Part shown: piece by piece, positions 54,546-63,615 of the stretch
Numbering within the stretch: the first letter of the stretch is position 1
Layout of the letters: each line of letters begins with the position of its first letter
From: Sphingobacterium mizutaii
GTDB taxonomy: Bacteria; Bacteroidota; Bacteroidia; Sphingobacteriales; Sphingobacteriaceae
Assembly: GCF_900187125.1 (NCBI RefSeq)
Contig: NZ_LT906468.1
Coordinates: forward strand, 310,001-374,000
Direction: 5' to 3'
Length of the DNA stretch: 64,000 nt
Notes under the pieces: model-generated
Databases searched by the model: none
The model's input: only the letters and a program-made list of their open reading frames with translations
Told to the model about the DNA's origin: nothing
Position numbers and translations under genes: made by a program

Positions 54546-55271
54546 ATGGGTAGAGCTTTCGAATTTAGAAAAGAAAGAAAATTTAAACGCTGGGCCAAGA
54601 TGGCCGTTCAATTTACGCGTCTTGGAAAAGAAATTGCAATCGCAGTAAAAGAAGGCGGTCCTCACCCGGAGAACAATTCCCGCTTACGTACCGCAATTCA
54701 AAACGCCAAGGCTGTAAACATGCCTAAGGACCGTGTTGAAGCGGCAATCAAAAGAGCCTCTGAGAAGGATTCAAAAGGATACGAAGAATTTGTATACGAA
54801 GGATACGGTCCACATGGTGTACCGGTATTGATCGAAACTGCTACTGATAATACCAACAGAACCGTAGCAAACGTTAGAAGTTATTTTACAAAAGCTGGAG
54901 GTTCCCTAGGTAAAACTGGGTCTCTGGATTTTATCTTCCAAAGGAAATCTGTTTTCCGTTTTCCGGCTACAGATGAACTGGATGTAGAAGAATTAGAATT
55001 AGAATTGATCGATGGCGGTCTAGAAGAGTTATATGTGGAGGCTGATGAAGAAGGAAACGATATCATCGTGGTACAGACTTCTTTTGAAGATTTTGGAAAC
55101 ATGCAACGACTGTTGGAAGAAAAAGGTATTGAAGTTTCTTCTGCTAAAACAGAACGTATCGCATTATCGCATACAACCCTGTCGGAAGAACAAGCTGCTG
55201 ACGTCCTAAAATTGATCGATAAGATCGAGGAGGATGATGACGTCCAAGCGGTATATCACAACATGGACTAA
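54546..55271 (+). CDS. YebC/PmpR-family regulator
   Basis: A 241-residue protein with the YebC blocks FTRLGKEIAIAVKEGGPHPE, NMPKDRVEAAIKRA, YEGYGPHGVPVLIETATDN and GGSLGKTGSLDFIF. Family members act as transcription regulators and have been linked to translation of proline-rich stretches. It starts 1 bp after the epimerase stop. Confidence 0.93.
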   Translation: MGRAFEFRKERKFKRWAKMAVQFTRLGKEIAIAVKEGGPHPENNSRLRTAIQNAKAVNMPKDRVEAAIKRASEKDSKGYEEFVYEGYGPHGVPVLIETATDNTNRTVANVRSYFTKAGGSLGKTGSLDFIFQRKSVFRFPATDELDVEELELELIDGGLEELYVEADEEGNDIIVVQTSFEDFGNMQRLLEEKGIEVSSAKTERIALSHTTLSEEQAADVLKLIDKIEEDDDVQAVYHNMD

Positions 55272-55295
55272 TCCAGATTAGGATATGAAAACATA

Positions 55296-55316
55296 AAAGA
55301 GGGCTTGCCCTCTTTT
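55296..55316 (+). terminator. Terminator after the YebC gene
   Basis: AAAGAGGGC (55296-55304) pairs with GCCCTCTTT (55307-55315), two-base loop, followed by T-rich sequence. Confidence 0.85.
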
Positions 55317-55391
55317 TCTGTTTATATACAAAGGGATTTGAAGAAAGTTCAGTTCCTGTGCGTTTTTTGGTCTAAATGTATACATTTGTAT

Positions 55392-56621
55392 ATGCTTTCG
55401 TTCACCGAGTTTTTCACGAAAAAGAAAATTGACATCAATGCTTTGCAAAAAGCGAAGCCTGATCTCTATCATGAATTTGATAGGGATTATGCCTTGATGG
55501 GTGAAAAAAGCTTTGATCATAGCAAGAAGTTCTGGTTCAATAGGCTCAGAAAAGATTACCTCTTGAAAGAGATCGAAATTACGGAACCGAAGAAGGGGGA
55601 AGTCAAGGCAGAATCGACTGCGCCTGCAACTGCGGCATCAACAAGCACTGCTCCGGCAGCAGCTAAGCCAGCAGGATTCCGTCCTAAGTTCAAGGCTGCT
55701 GTCAAAACCGTGGAGGAGAAAGCGATTGAGCCAACAGCGGAAACCGAAGAGAAGCCAGCTGCAAAAGCACCGGCAGGCTTTAAGCCTCGTTTTAAGGCTG
55801 CTGCTCCACCTGAAAGATTGGACGGGCCAATGGAAGGCAATGTGTCCGATAAGCCGGCTGACGGCCCTAAAGATAGCGAGGAGGCTGTTGCTAAGCCAAA
55901 AGGCTTTACGCCAAGGTTCAAAGCAGCAAACCTTCCTAAAAAAATAGAATCAGAAAAGCCAGAAGATAGCCAAGCGGAAACTCCGGCAGATAATACCGAA
56001 GAGAACAAGGAGGCTGCGGCCCCAGCGAAACCAAAAGGCTTTACGCCGAGGTTTAAAGCGTCGAATCTACCGAAAAAGGTAGAAGACGAAAATAAAGAAG
56101 AGTCAGCTCCTGAAGCTCAAGAAGAAGCCACAATCGAAGCGCCAAAGCCTAAAGGTTTTACACCAAGGTTTAAGGCCGCGAATCTACCGAAGAAGGTAGA
56201 AAGTGAAGCTCAAGAGGAATCAGCTCCTGAAGCAAAAGAAGAAGCTTCCATAGAAGCGTCTAAACCTAAAGGCTTTACGCCAAGGTTTAAGGCTGCGAAC
56301 CTTCCTAAGAAGCTGGAGGAGAAGGAAGAACCTAGTGCGGAGTCTGTACAAGAAAATAAAGTAGCAGAGGAACCATCTGCATCCGATGATGCAGCAACTA
56401 CAGCTACAGAAGAAGTTACATCTAAACCAACTGGCTTTAAACCACGTTTTAAAGCTGGTGTTACCAAAGCAGCTACTAACCAGGAGGACCAGGATCCCAA
56501 TCCTGAGCAATCAAGTACTCCAACTGAAGAACCATCTACCCAAACAACAACGAAACCAGTAGGATTCAAGCCGCGTTTTGTGGCCAAGAAATCATCAGAT
56601 CAAAAAGATAAAGAGGATTAG
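55392..56621 (+). CDS. Repeat protein with eight GFxPRFKA units
   Basis: A 409-residue protein. An N-terminal globular part (about 1-65: FTEFFTKKKIDINALQKAKP, FDRDYALMGEKSFDHSKK) is followed by a disordered Ala/Glu/Pro/Lys-rich region with eight spaced copies of a motif of the type KPxGFxPRFKA, four of them extended by ANLPKK or SNLPKK. The spacers are acidic, the motifs basic. No signal peptide or membrane helix is seen. ATG 55392 is chosen because upstream codons overlap the terminator. The function is unknown; a multivalent scaffold or nucleic-acid binder is one guess. Confidence 0.8.
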   Translation: MLSFTEFFTKKKIDINALQKAKPDLYHEFDRDYALMGEKSFDHSKKFWFNRLRKDYLLKEIEITEPKKGEVKAESTAPATAASTSTAPAAAKPAGFRPKFKAAVKTVEEKAIEPTAETEEKPAAKAPAGFKPRFKAAAPPERLDGPMEGNVSDKPADGPKDSEEAVAKPKGFTPRFKAANLPKKIESEKPEDSQAETPADNTEENKEAAAPAKPKGFTPRFKASNLPKKVEDENKEESAPEAQEEATIEAPKPKGFTPRFKAANLPKKVESEAQEESAPEAKEEASIEASKPKGFTPRFKAANLPKKLEEKEEPSAESVQENKVAEEPSASDDAATTATEEVTSKPTGFKPRFKAGVTKAATNQEDQDPNPEQSSTPTEEPSTQTTTKPVGFKPRFVAKKSSDQKDKED

Positions 56622-56680
56622 AATTAATATGGATAATCCCATTTATTTTATAATTTTAATTACAAAATTGCGTAAAAAAT

Positions 56681-57424
56681 ATGTTAAAAGAAGAAAGGCA
56701 AGCCTATATAATACATCAAATCAACATACATAATAAAGTTTTATCCTCTGATCTAAGCGTTCAGCTGAATGTTTCTGAAGATACCATTCGTCGTGATTTA
56801 AACGAATTGGCAGAGAGCGGTAAAGTGCTAAAAGTATATGGGGGTGCATTATCTAAGTCTTTTCAATATCCTTTCCAAGAAGGGAATGTATATGCCAAAG
56901 AAGCTAAGAAAGAGATTGCTTCGAAGGCTATTTCGTTGATTCAAAGCGGAATGACTATTTTAGTTGGAGGCGGGACCAGTATGATTGAGTTGGCACGTTT
57001 GGTTCCAAAGGATGTGCAGTGTACATTTTTCACGATCAGTCCACTTGTCGCGTTGGAATAAGCGGAGAAAGAGAACCTTGAGGTTTTCCTCTTAGGAGGT
57101 AAGCTCTCGAGAAATACCAATGTGGTATCAGGCTCGCAGGTCATCAATGAACTGTCTGATATCAAGGTAGATCTATGTCTTTTAGGGACCAACAGTCTTT
57201 CTGTTGAAGAGGGGGTGACCGATTCCGATTGGGAGGTCGTTCAGATCAAGAAAGCGATGATCAAATGCTCGCAGAAATTAGGGGTATTGAGTATCGTGGA
57301 GAAATTGAACTCCAACCAGAAACTTAGGGTATGTCCATTGAAAGATATAACCTATCTCATCACGGACTTAAATCCAAAGCATCCAAGTTTAGAAGAATTC
57401 AGTAAACAGATAACCATTATCTAA
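56681..57424 (+). pseudogene. DeoR-family regulator interrupted by an in-frame TAA
   Basis: One reading frame with a single TAA at 57059-57061. The first part (126 residues) has the DeoR HTH (LSVQLNVSEDTIRRDLNEL) and the start of the sugar-phosphate sensing domain (TILVGGGTSMIELARLVP). The second part resumes in the same frame (VFLLGGKLSRNTNVVSGSQ, VDLCLLGTNSLSVEEGVTD) to 57424. Together they make a normal 247-codon DeoR protein. A CAA-to-TAA change fits best. The gene is probably inactive; a sequencing error is the alternative. Confidence 0.88.
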
Positions 57425-58542
57425 TTTGGTTTCTTTCCAAAGGTTTTTAAACGAATGGCTCTTTCAACGAGCCATTTGTTGCTTTCTATAAAAAGGTTGT
57501 GCCAAATAAGGTTGTAATTGATCCTGCGGTTGAAAAGGGTCCGCTTGGCATGTTTAAGTAGTTTAAAGACACTGTAGCCTGCTATTCCATTAAACGGCTT
57601 GGCATAATAGGAAGCATGGTGTTTTTTCCATTCCTCCAATGCCTTCCTATTTACATATTCCAGGTATTCTTCATTTCCCAACTTGGCAGAAAGAGGCTTC
57701 ACAAAATTTGCAGAGAGCTTTTCGTCCTTCAATTCTACGAGCTGTTTTTTCTTTTCTACGATATGTAGGAAATGCTTGCTCAGCTTTTTGTTTTCGAATT
57801 CCAGCTCCAATACTCCACCCACATTCCATTGTGGATGATTTGCGGGATATTCAAAATAAAAATTGCCAAGGCTATAGGCAATCAATTTGCCATTATATTC
57901 TTCGATTCCCTGTACGACGTGGGGGTGATGGGCGATAATGACATCAACACCTAGGTCAATCAATTCCTTATAGCGGTCTTTCCATTCTGGGATAGGCACA
58001 TCCAATAATTCAACACCGGCATGGATTTGCACGATCAGCACATCAACCTGCTTCTTGTACTGTTGGATATCAGCGTTTACGCGCTTGGCATTTACCCAAG
58101 CATGTCCAACCAAGCGGTCTCCGTTCAATGCCCCATATCCATTTTCTCCATAGGCCAAGAAACCGTATTTGACCTCATCAAAAGTCCAAGTTTTTAAGCC
58201 ATAGGCTTCTTCTTCGGAGCCTACTCCCAAGATTTCTTTTCTCGGGAATTGTTCCATTGTTTTCAGGAGGGCATCTTCACCGAAGTCATAAATATGGTTG
58301 TTCGCTAGGGAAAAACAGTTGAAACCGAGTTCTTGCAGCCAGTTTGGAGCATTTTTGTTTTGGGCTACCAAAGGACCTGTTTTATGGATAGGTTGGCCCA
58401 GCCCCTGTAGTGGTGCTTCAAAATTGCAGGATTTCAAATCTGCTGAGTTGAAAAGTTCCTTGAGGCTTGGGGAAAATTGCGGTGCTTTTTCACAAACAAT
58501 ATCTCCAACAAAGACAAACTTATGCTTGGATGTGGCTGGCAT
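57421..58542 (-). CDS. CapA-family protein (metallophosphatase fold)
   Basis: A 373-residue protein with the CapA/PGA_cap blocks: FVFVGDIVCEKAP, LGFNCFSLANNHIYDFGEDA, VLIVQIHAGVELLDVPIPEW, VIIAHHPHVVQGIEEYNGKL, IAYSLGNFYFEYP. Family members take part in capsule or poly-glutamate formation or cleavage. It overlaps the upstream asparagine-synthase-like gene by 23 bp, so they are cotranscribed. No export signal is evident at the N terminus. Confidence 0.9.
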   Translation of the reverse strand: MPATSKHKFVFVGDIVCEKAPQFSPSLKELFNSADLKSCNFEAPLQGLGQPIHKTGPLVAQNKNAPNWLQELGFNCFSLANNHIYDFGEDALLKTMEQFPRKEILGVGSEEEAYGLKTWTFDEVKYGFLAYGENGYGALNGDRLVGHAWVNAKRVNADIQQYKKQVDVLIVQIHAGVELLDVPIPEWKDRYKELIDLGVDVIIAHHPHVVQGIEEYNGKLIAYSLGNFYFEYPANHPQWNVGGVLELEFENKKLSKHFLHIVEKKKQLVELKDEKLSANFVKPLSAKLGNEEYLEYVNRKALEEWKKHHASYYAKPFNGIAGYSVFKLLKHAKRTLFNRRINYNLIWHNLFIESNKWLVERAIRLKTFGKKPN

Positions 58543-59893
58543 TTCTTCTTATCAATAAATTTTCAATCGGTTTGATTGTAATATAAGCAAAATAAGCTTC
58601 CAACAAATCGTTTTTTGCACCTAATAGTTTCAAAACTCCCTTGACCTTAGGGGTATGCATCAAGGTTTGGAAGATCTTTTCCTTCCTTCCGATGTGCATG
58701 ATCTTTTGGTTGATCCAGTTTAAATATTCCGGATTGAGGCATTCCTTCAATAAATCCACATTTAATGGGGTCAGCGTCTCGTTGAGGAGTGCGTAATAAT
58801 TGAGTGAATTTTGATAGGTGTATTTATGTTTTTCCTCTTCAAAAAGGAGGTTGTTCTTTCTAAAGAAATCCCTTTGCCATGCCCGATTCTCCCTTCTTTC
58901 TACAGGAAGGTTCAACATGGAAATGGCAATGTCCTCATCCACGAATGGAGAGTAGCCAGGATATCCCATTTTTGCGGGCACAGAAATCAAATACTGTAAC
59001 ATCATCATCTTGGTCCGCATGGCGGTGATGATGCGGTATTCAGGTGAACCTAAATGTTCTTTTTGACGATCATAAATAGGCTCTACGATGCTACTGTAGT
59101 CTATGTCCATCGCCAATTTAGAATCGGCACTCATTCCATGGGTGTATCCAAGGGTACGATAAGAGGCTGAGCTATCTATCATGGGCACTTTGACAGCTCC
59201 AGCCCAGGCATCACCAATAATGCCGCTCAAGAGATGCATAGGGTTGCCGGCTTCCAATTGCTTGATCTTGTCATAAAATTCCATGTGGTAAGTGCCAGAT
59301 GCGGCAACGGCAGGACCAAATTGATCATACCATTGATCCATATAGACATTGAACTTGCCAAGTGGAATCCTTTTCCATTGGGTATGCAATCTTTTGGACA
59401 ACAAACCTGCATATACGGCCTCCCGCGATTCATCCTGGTTTAAGGAGGTACCATAGGTATAGGCATGGATCCTGCTCTTGTCTTCCAAAAGTACATTCAT
59501 CAACCTGGAATCAAAACCACCACTGGTGGGAATCAGGATATCATCTTTAAATCCATCCGCCCAATTTTGGAGAGCAGTGCTTAATTTATGGAAGACATCG
59601 TCTTCATGCGATTTTTTGCCCAAGAGGTTTAAGGTGTCATCATTCCCCTCTTTGATAGAAAGTCTGTCATTTTCAAGAGACAGTATTTGGTTGGGCAAGA
59701 GGTATTTTACGTCTTTGACCGGTGTATGTCCAAATACGCTATAGCCAAAATCTAGATAAGCAGCTAAGCCCTCTGGATCAATTTCCAGATTGGCGTAATC
59801 AATGACTTCATTGATCTCTTGGCTATATTTTCCGGTTTTAAGATTATAGAATACGGTTTGATAACCTACCCAATTTCCTTTTGCAACTTCCAT
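58520..59893 (-). CDS. Asparagine-synthase-like protein of the polysaccharide cluster
   Basis: A 457-residue protein with the ATP-pyrophosphatase P-loop LIPTSGGFDSRLMNVLLEDK (near residue 118) and a downstream GDAWAGA segment typical of asparagine synthetase B-like enzymes. The N-terminal 90 residues resemble only the later part of a glutamine amidotransferase domain. The nucleophilic Cys at position 2 is absent, so it cannot draw ammonia from glutamine itself. Probably amidates a sugar acid or peptide of the surface polymer. It abuts the flippase gene. Confidence 0.85.
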   Translation of the reverse strand: MEVAKGNWVGYQTVFYNLKTGKYSQEINEVIDYANLEIDPEGLAAYLDFGYSVFGHTPVKDVKYLLPNQILSLENDRLSIKEGNDDTLNLLGKKSHEDDVFHKLSTALQNWADGFKDDILIPTSGGFDSRLMNVLLEDKSRIHAYTYGTSLNQDESREAVYAGLLSKRLHTQWKRIPLGKFNVYMDQWYDQFGPAVAASGTYHMEFYDKIKQLEAGNPMHLLSGIIGDAWAGAVKVPMIDSSASYRTLGYTHGMSADSKLAMDIDYSSIVEPIYDRQKEHLGSPEYRIITAMRTKMMMLQYLISVPAKMGYPGYSPFVDEDIAISMLNLPVERRENRAWQRDFFRKNNLLFEEEKHKYTYQNSLNYYALLNETLTPLNVDLLKECLNPEYLNWINQKIMHIGRKEKIFQTLMHTPKVKGVLKLLGAKNDLLEAYFAYITIKPIENLLIRRNASHIQA

Positions 59894-61347
59894 TAAGATT
59901 TTTTCGCTAATTTCTTCTTTAACATGCCCAATATTTCCATCCAGATATCATTTTTGATCATATGGTTGGCTCCAACATAAATAACTACGAATATAAGGCT
60001 TTGTACAATGATGAGAAGCAAGTAATTCGGGATAAGGTTAAAATACAGCGGTAAATAAGCCAGTCCTGCTGCTATGATGGATATAAGGGTAGTTGGTAAA
60101 AGGTCTTTGACCTGCATAAACAGGTTGTAGCCATAAACTCTTCCGCTCATGCTCGCTGCAATAATATAGCAAATGATCCTAACGGCAACGAGGCCAAGAG
60201 CAATCATGACCAGGCCATGTTTATAGGTTAAAAACAGGGCTATGATGGCTAAGGAAACTTTGATGATTTCCAAGCTCAGGAAAAATTTAGAGCGTCCTTT
60301 GATATTCAGGAAGTTCGCGTTCAGGTCGGTCAATGAAGTGAAGATGCTGGCGAAACATAATATTTGGAACAAAATTATAGATGAAACCCAGGTGTCCGTT
60401 AGGAAGAATACAAAGCCTGGTTTTGCCACTGCAATGGCCAGAAAGCTGATCGGGATCAATGCGAATGCAAGGCTTGACAATGTTTTTCTGCTGGCATTCA
60501 AGAACCTTGGAAGGTCGTCTTGGATGGGGGTCAAGGTAGACAAAGTCGTTCCTTGCAAAATGGCGGTAATGGTCTGTCCTGCCGTTTCTCCCCATTTATT
60601 CCCTTGGTAATAGTATCCTACTTGGTCAGCAGTGTAATGTTTTCCGATAAAAGAAGCATAAAAAGGGGATAGTATCTTTCCCAACATATTTGAAACCATA
60701 AAGGAAAGGGAGAATGAAAGGTGCTTTTTTAAGGATGCTGCACTGAAAGCGAAGTTTACTTTCCAATCGCCCCATATCCATAGCATAATCGTTCTGAACA
60801 GCGTGTACAAAAGGGGTTGTAAAATCAATGCCCATACCCCATAGCCCAATAAGGCAACAATGATCACAATAATGCCGGCAAAAAGAACTGCCAATACATT
60901 GACCCTGGTCGTTAAATGGAATTGAAACTTCTTGAGGATTTTTACGTATTGTACAATACTAAAAGATTGGATTATTATCTGCAGGAACAAGACCCTAGCA
61001 TATAGGGCAAGGCCTGGGATATTGTAGTATTTTTCGATATAGGGGGATGCAAAATAGAGAATCAGGTAAATAATGGCGCTTACAGAGAGGTTAAAGATGA
61101 ACATGGACGAATAGTCCAATTCATCCACTACTTTGGTCCTGACCAACGAAGTTGCTAATCCGCTATCCACAAAGGTTGTAGCGATAATGGAAAATATCGC
61201 CAAGGCGGCGATCACAGCAAACTCATCGGGGCTTATGATCCTGGCAGTAATGATGGCGACGATAGTGACGATGGCCTGATTACCGAATCGATCTAAGGCA
61301 TTCCAGAATAGCCCGTTGAGGGTGATTTTTTTCGTGTTTTCGCTCAT
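59893..61347 (-). CDS. Wzx-like oligosaccharide flippase (MOP superfamily)
   Basis: A 484-residue polytopic membrane protein with about 12-14 helices. The N-terminal segment GLFWNALDRFGNQAIVTIVA and the ARIISPDEFAVIAALAIF motif are typical of lipopolysaccharide or capsule exporters of the WzxC type. First gene of a leftward three-gene unit (flippase, asparagine-synthase-like, CapA). It would move the lipid-linked repeat unit to the periplasmic face. Confidence 0.92.
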   Translation of the reverse strand: MSENTKKITLNGLFWNALDRFGNQAIVTIVAIITARIISPDEFAVIAALAIFSIIATTFVDSGLATSLVRTKVVDELDYSSMFIFNLSVSAIIYLILYFASPYIEKYYNIPGLALYARVLFLQIIIQSFSIVQYVKILKKFQFHLTTRVNVLAVLFAGIIVIIVALLGYGVWALILQPLLYTLFRTIMLWIWGDWKVNFAFSAASLKKHLSFSLSFMVSNMLGKILSPFYASFIGKHYTADQVGYYYQGNKWGETAGQTITAILQGTTLSTLTPIQDDLPRFLNASRKTLSSLAFALIPISFLAIAVAKPGFVFFLTDTWVSSIILFQILCFASIFTSLTDLNANFLNIKGRSKFFLSLEIIKVSLAIIALFLTYKHGLVMIALGLVAVRIICYIIAASMSGRVYGYNLFMQVKDLLPTTLISIIAAGLAYLPLYFNLIPNYLLLIIVQSLIFVVIYVGANHMIKNDIWMEILGMLKKKLAKKS

Positions 61348-61434
61348 GTATTGGATTAATCAACAAATTTAGGAAAGATTCTTGTACAGCATAAGAAAAA
61401 AGCATTATACTTAATGCATTACAAGATTTACTCA

Positions 61435-61442
61435 TATATTTG
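61435..61442 (+). promoter_or_regulatory. Candidate -7 box for the GT2 gene
   Basis: TATATTTG fits TAnnTTTG, 30 bp ahead of the start codon at 61472, in the divergent gap between flippase and glycosyltransferase. Confidence 0.4.
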
Positions 61443-61471
61443 ATTTAGAATAGATTGATTTTCCTTTTCAC

Positions 61472-62395
61472 ATGCTAGCACCAATCGCTTTATTTGTTTA
61501 CAATAGACCCGTACATACCCGTAAGACATTATCAGCTCTTGAGGCCAACAGTTTGGCGGAACAATCCGATATCTACATCTTTTCAGATGGTGCCAAGACG
61601 GCCCAAGATATCGATTCGGTCAACCAAGTTCGTTCCATTATCCGGGAACCTTGGAAGTTTAAGCATATCTATATTATCGAGCGTTCTCAAAACAAGGGGC
61701 TTGCCAACAGTATCATTGAAGGGGTAACCCAGGTGGTACAGAAACATGGAAAGATCATTGTTTTGGAGGATGACCTGGAAACCTCCAGTTTTGCCCTTCA
61801 ATACTTCAATGATGCACTGAACCAGTATCAAGATCAGGAAAAGGTGATGGAGATCTCGGGCTATATGTATCCTGTGGATAAGCCCAAGAAACTGCCGCAA
61901 TCCTTTTTCTTCCGGGTAGCCAATAGTTGGGGCTGGGCAACATGGGATAGGGCTTGGCAGCACTTCAATCCCGATATTGAGGAGTTGACCAAGGATTTTA
62001 CCCGTAAACAAAGGAAGGCTTTCAGCGTAGATAATTCGGAGAACTTCTGGAAGCAGGTCAAACAGTTCAAAGCGGGCAAAATCAATTCCTGGGCGATTCG
62101 TTGGTACCTATCGGTATTCAACAAAGGTGGGCTTGTGTTGTATCCGCGTTTTTCATTTATCCAAAATACAGGGACCGACGGTTCGGGGACCCATTCGGAT
62201 GTAGATAAGGTCTATCGAGTGGAGCTTTCCAAAAAGCCTGTTCGCAAATTCCCGATTATCTTGGAAGAAGATCCCTTGGCATTCCAGGCCATTAAGCATT
62301 TCTATAAAAATCGCAAGGGAACCTTCTTCGAAAGGTTGGCGAAATTCATAGAAAAGAAGCTATTGGAACGGAAGATGCGAAAACTGAAGGCTTAA
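61472..62395 (+). CDS. Family 2-like glycosyltransferase
   Basis: A 307-residue protein with a GT-A fold: ALFVYNRPVHTRKTLSALEA at residues 5-24, a DGAK motif, nucleotide-metal site IIVLEDDLETS and the acceptor-side SWGWATWDRAW block at about residue 150. Similar proteins transfer sugars in surface glycan synthesis. It is convergent with the FkbM gene, overlapping by 4 bp. Confidence 0.88.
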   Translation: MLAPIALFVYNRPVHTRKTLSALEANSLAEQSDIYIFSDGAKTAQDIDSVNQVRSIIREPWKFKHIYIIERSQNKGLANSIIEGVTQVVQKHGKIIVLEDDLETSSFALQYFNDALNQYQDQEKVMEISGYMYPVDKPKKLPQSFFFRVANSWGWATWDRAWQHFNPDIEELTKDFTRKQRKAFSVDNSENFWKQVKQFKAGKINSWAIRWYLSVFNKGGLVLYPRFSFIQNTGTDGSGTHSDVDKVYRVELSKKPVRKFPIILEEDPLAFQAIKHFYKNRKGTFFERLAKFIEKKLLERKMRKLKA

Positions 62396-63084
62396 TTCTC
62401 TTCTAAATTCTTAAAGAATAAAGTCCTTTTGGTTTTTGCTACCAAAGAGTATCCCTTTTCAAGCATCAATTGAAAGACTTCCGATTTATTCAAGTCAGCG
62501 ATAGACAATTCCTCTTCTACCAAGACAAATGTTGGCCTATATTGCTGCCAATCATTGCTGTTGAGGACGATCAGGTCAAATCCTTCTGCATCGACAGATA
62601 GGAAATCAATCTTTTTTCCTTTTGGGAGGTGCTTTTGCAAGACCTCTTTTAGAGGTAATGTTGGCACGGGGATCGTTTTTATCAAATGGTATTTGGCATT
62701 CAGGCCATCTCTTTTTTCAGATATTTCTTGGGAAAATCCGTTTAGTGCGGGTTCATTGAAGCAATAGTAGGTCAATTCTTGCGGACTTTCGCTGATGCCG
62801 ATGTTGAGATTTACGTCTTTGGTCCTAAACCAGTTGAACCATTTCATGGCTTCTGGTGAAGGTTCTATATTGATACCACGCCATCCTTTTTTATAGAAGT
62901 ACATGGTGTTGGAGAATCTATAGGGATGGTGGGCACCTACATCCACATAGAATCCCTTGTAGTTTTTACGACCTTCATAAAATCCTCTAAGGACCATGTC
63001 CTCGCCCTCTTGTGAAAATGAACGCGCATGGAAAAATTTATGTATCGGGAAATAAGTTAAGACAGCTTTCTTAATTTTAGACAT
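62392..63084 (-). CDS. FkbM-family methyltransferase
   Basis: A 230-residue protein with the FkbM pattern: SQEGEDMVLRGFYEG, GFYVDVGAHHPYRFSNTMYF (SAM site), WRGINIEPSPEAMKWF, and DFLSVDAEGFDLIVLNSNDW. It probably O-methylates a sugar of the surface polymer. ATG 63084 is used because the upstream frame extension is not domain-like. Confidence 0.9.
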   Translation of the reverse strand: MSKIKKAVLTYFPIHKFFHARSFSQEGEDMVLRGFYEGRKNYKGFYVDVGAHHPYRFSNTMYFYKKGWRGINIEPSPEAMKWFNWFRTKDVNLNIGISESPQELTYYCFNEPALNGFSQEISEKRDGLNAKYHLIKTIPVPTLPLKEVLQKHLPKGKKIDFLSVDAEGFDLIVLNSNDWQQYRPTFVLVEEELSIADLNKSEVFQLMLEKGYSLVAKTKRTLFFKNLEEN

Positions 63085-63248
63085 TGGGCCAAAGCAATTT
63101 ATAATCGTTAATATTTTGCAATCAATGTACAATTTATTTTTCTAGGGTAAGTAAGTTGGATAAAAAATTTAGGACCATTTAACAGTTTTGTGGAGGAATG
63201 TTTAATCCTGTTATGAGGGAATCTTTGTTACTTTTGGATACCAAATTA

Positions 63249-63340
63249 ACCAAACCGACGAAGGAGCTCAGGGATACCAATTCTTCTGTTACTTTTGAAG
63301 CCCAAAAGTACCAAACCGACGAAGGAGCTCACGGATACCA
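63249..63340. repeat. 31-bp direct repeat, two copies
   Basis: Copies at 63249-63279 and 63310-63340 begin ACCAAACCGACGAAGGAGCT and differ by one base. Both are preceded by related GTTACTTTTG sequence. Confidence 0.85.
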
Positions 63341-63361
63341 TGGTTTGAACCAGGATTAAAT

Positions 63362-63615
63362 GGATGGGAGGATTGACCAAGATTTTAATCAATCATATCG
63401 CTGGAAAATCCCCAATACTGTAGGGGCGTATCGAATACGCCCGCCGGATTTGAACCAGGATGAATGGGATAAGAGGATTGACCAAGAACTGGTTTTGAAC
63501 CAGGATGCCCTTCGGCAGAGCTCAGGGTACAGGATGGGAGGATTGACCAAGATTTTAATCAATCATATCGCTGGAAAATCCCCAATACTGTAGGGGCGTA
63601 TCGAATACGCCCGCC
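63362..63615. repeat. 84-bp direct repeat, two copies, each with a palindrome
   Basis: Identical copies at 63362-63445 and 63532-63615, 170 bp apart. Each ends with GGGCGTAT CGA ATACGCCC (63424-63442 and 63594-63612), an 8-bp hairpin with a 3-bp loop. An open frame across this region is a by-product of the duplication. Confidence 0.9.

Noticed and set aside
57059..57061. Programmed read-through of the DeoR stop codon
   Set aside because: The stop is TAA, the least leaky codon and not the selenocysteine codon, and no recoding structure is evident. A nonsense mutation is simpler.
63360..63593. 77-residue frame at the right end
   Set aside because: It reads through the duplicated 84-bp block and repeats itself; it is an artefact of the duplication.
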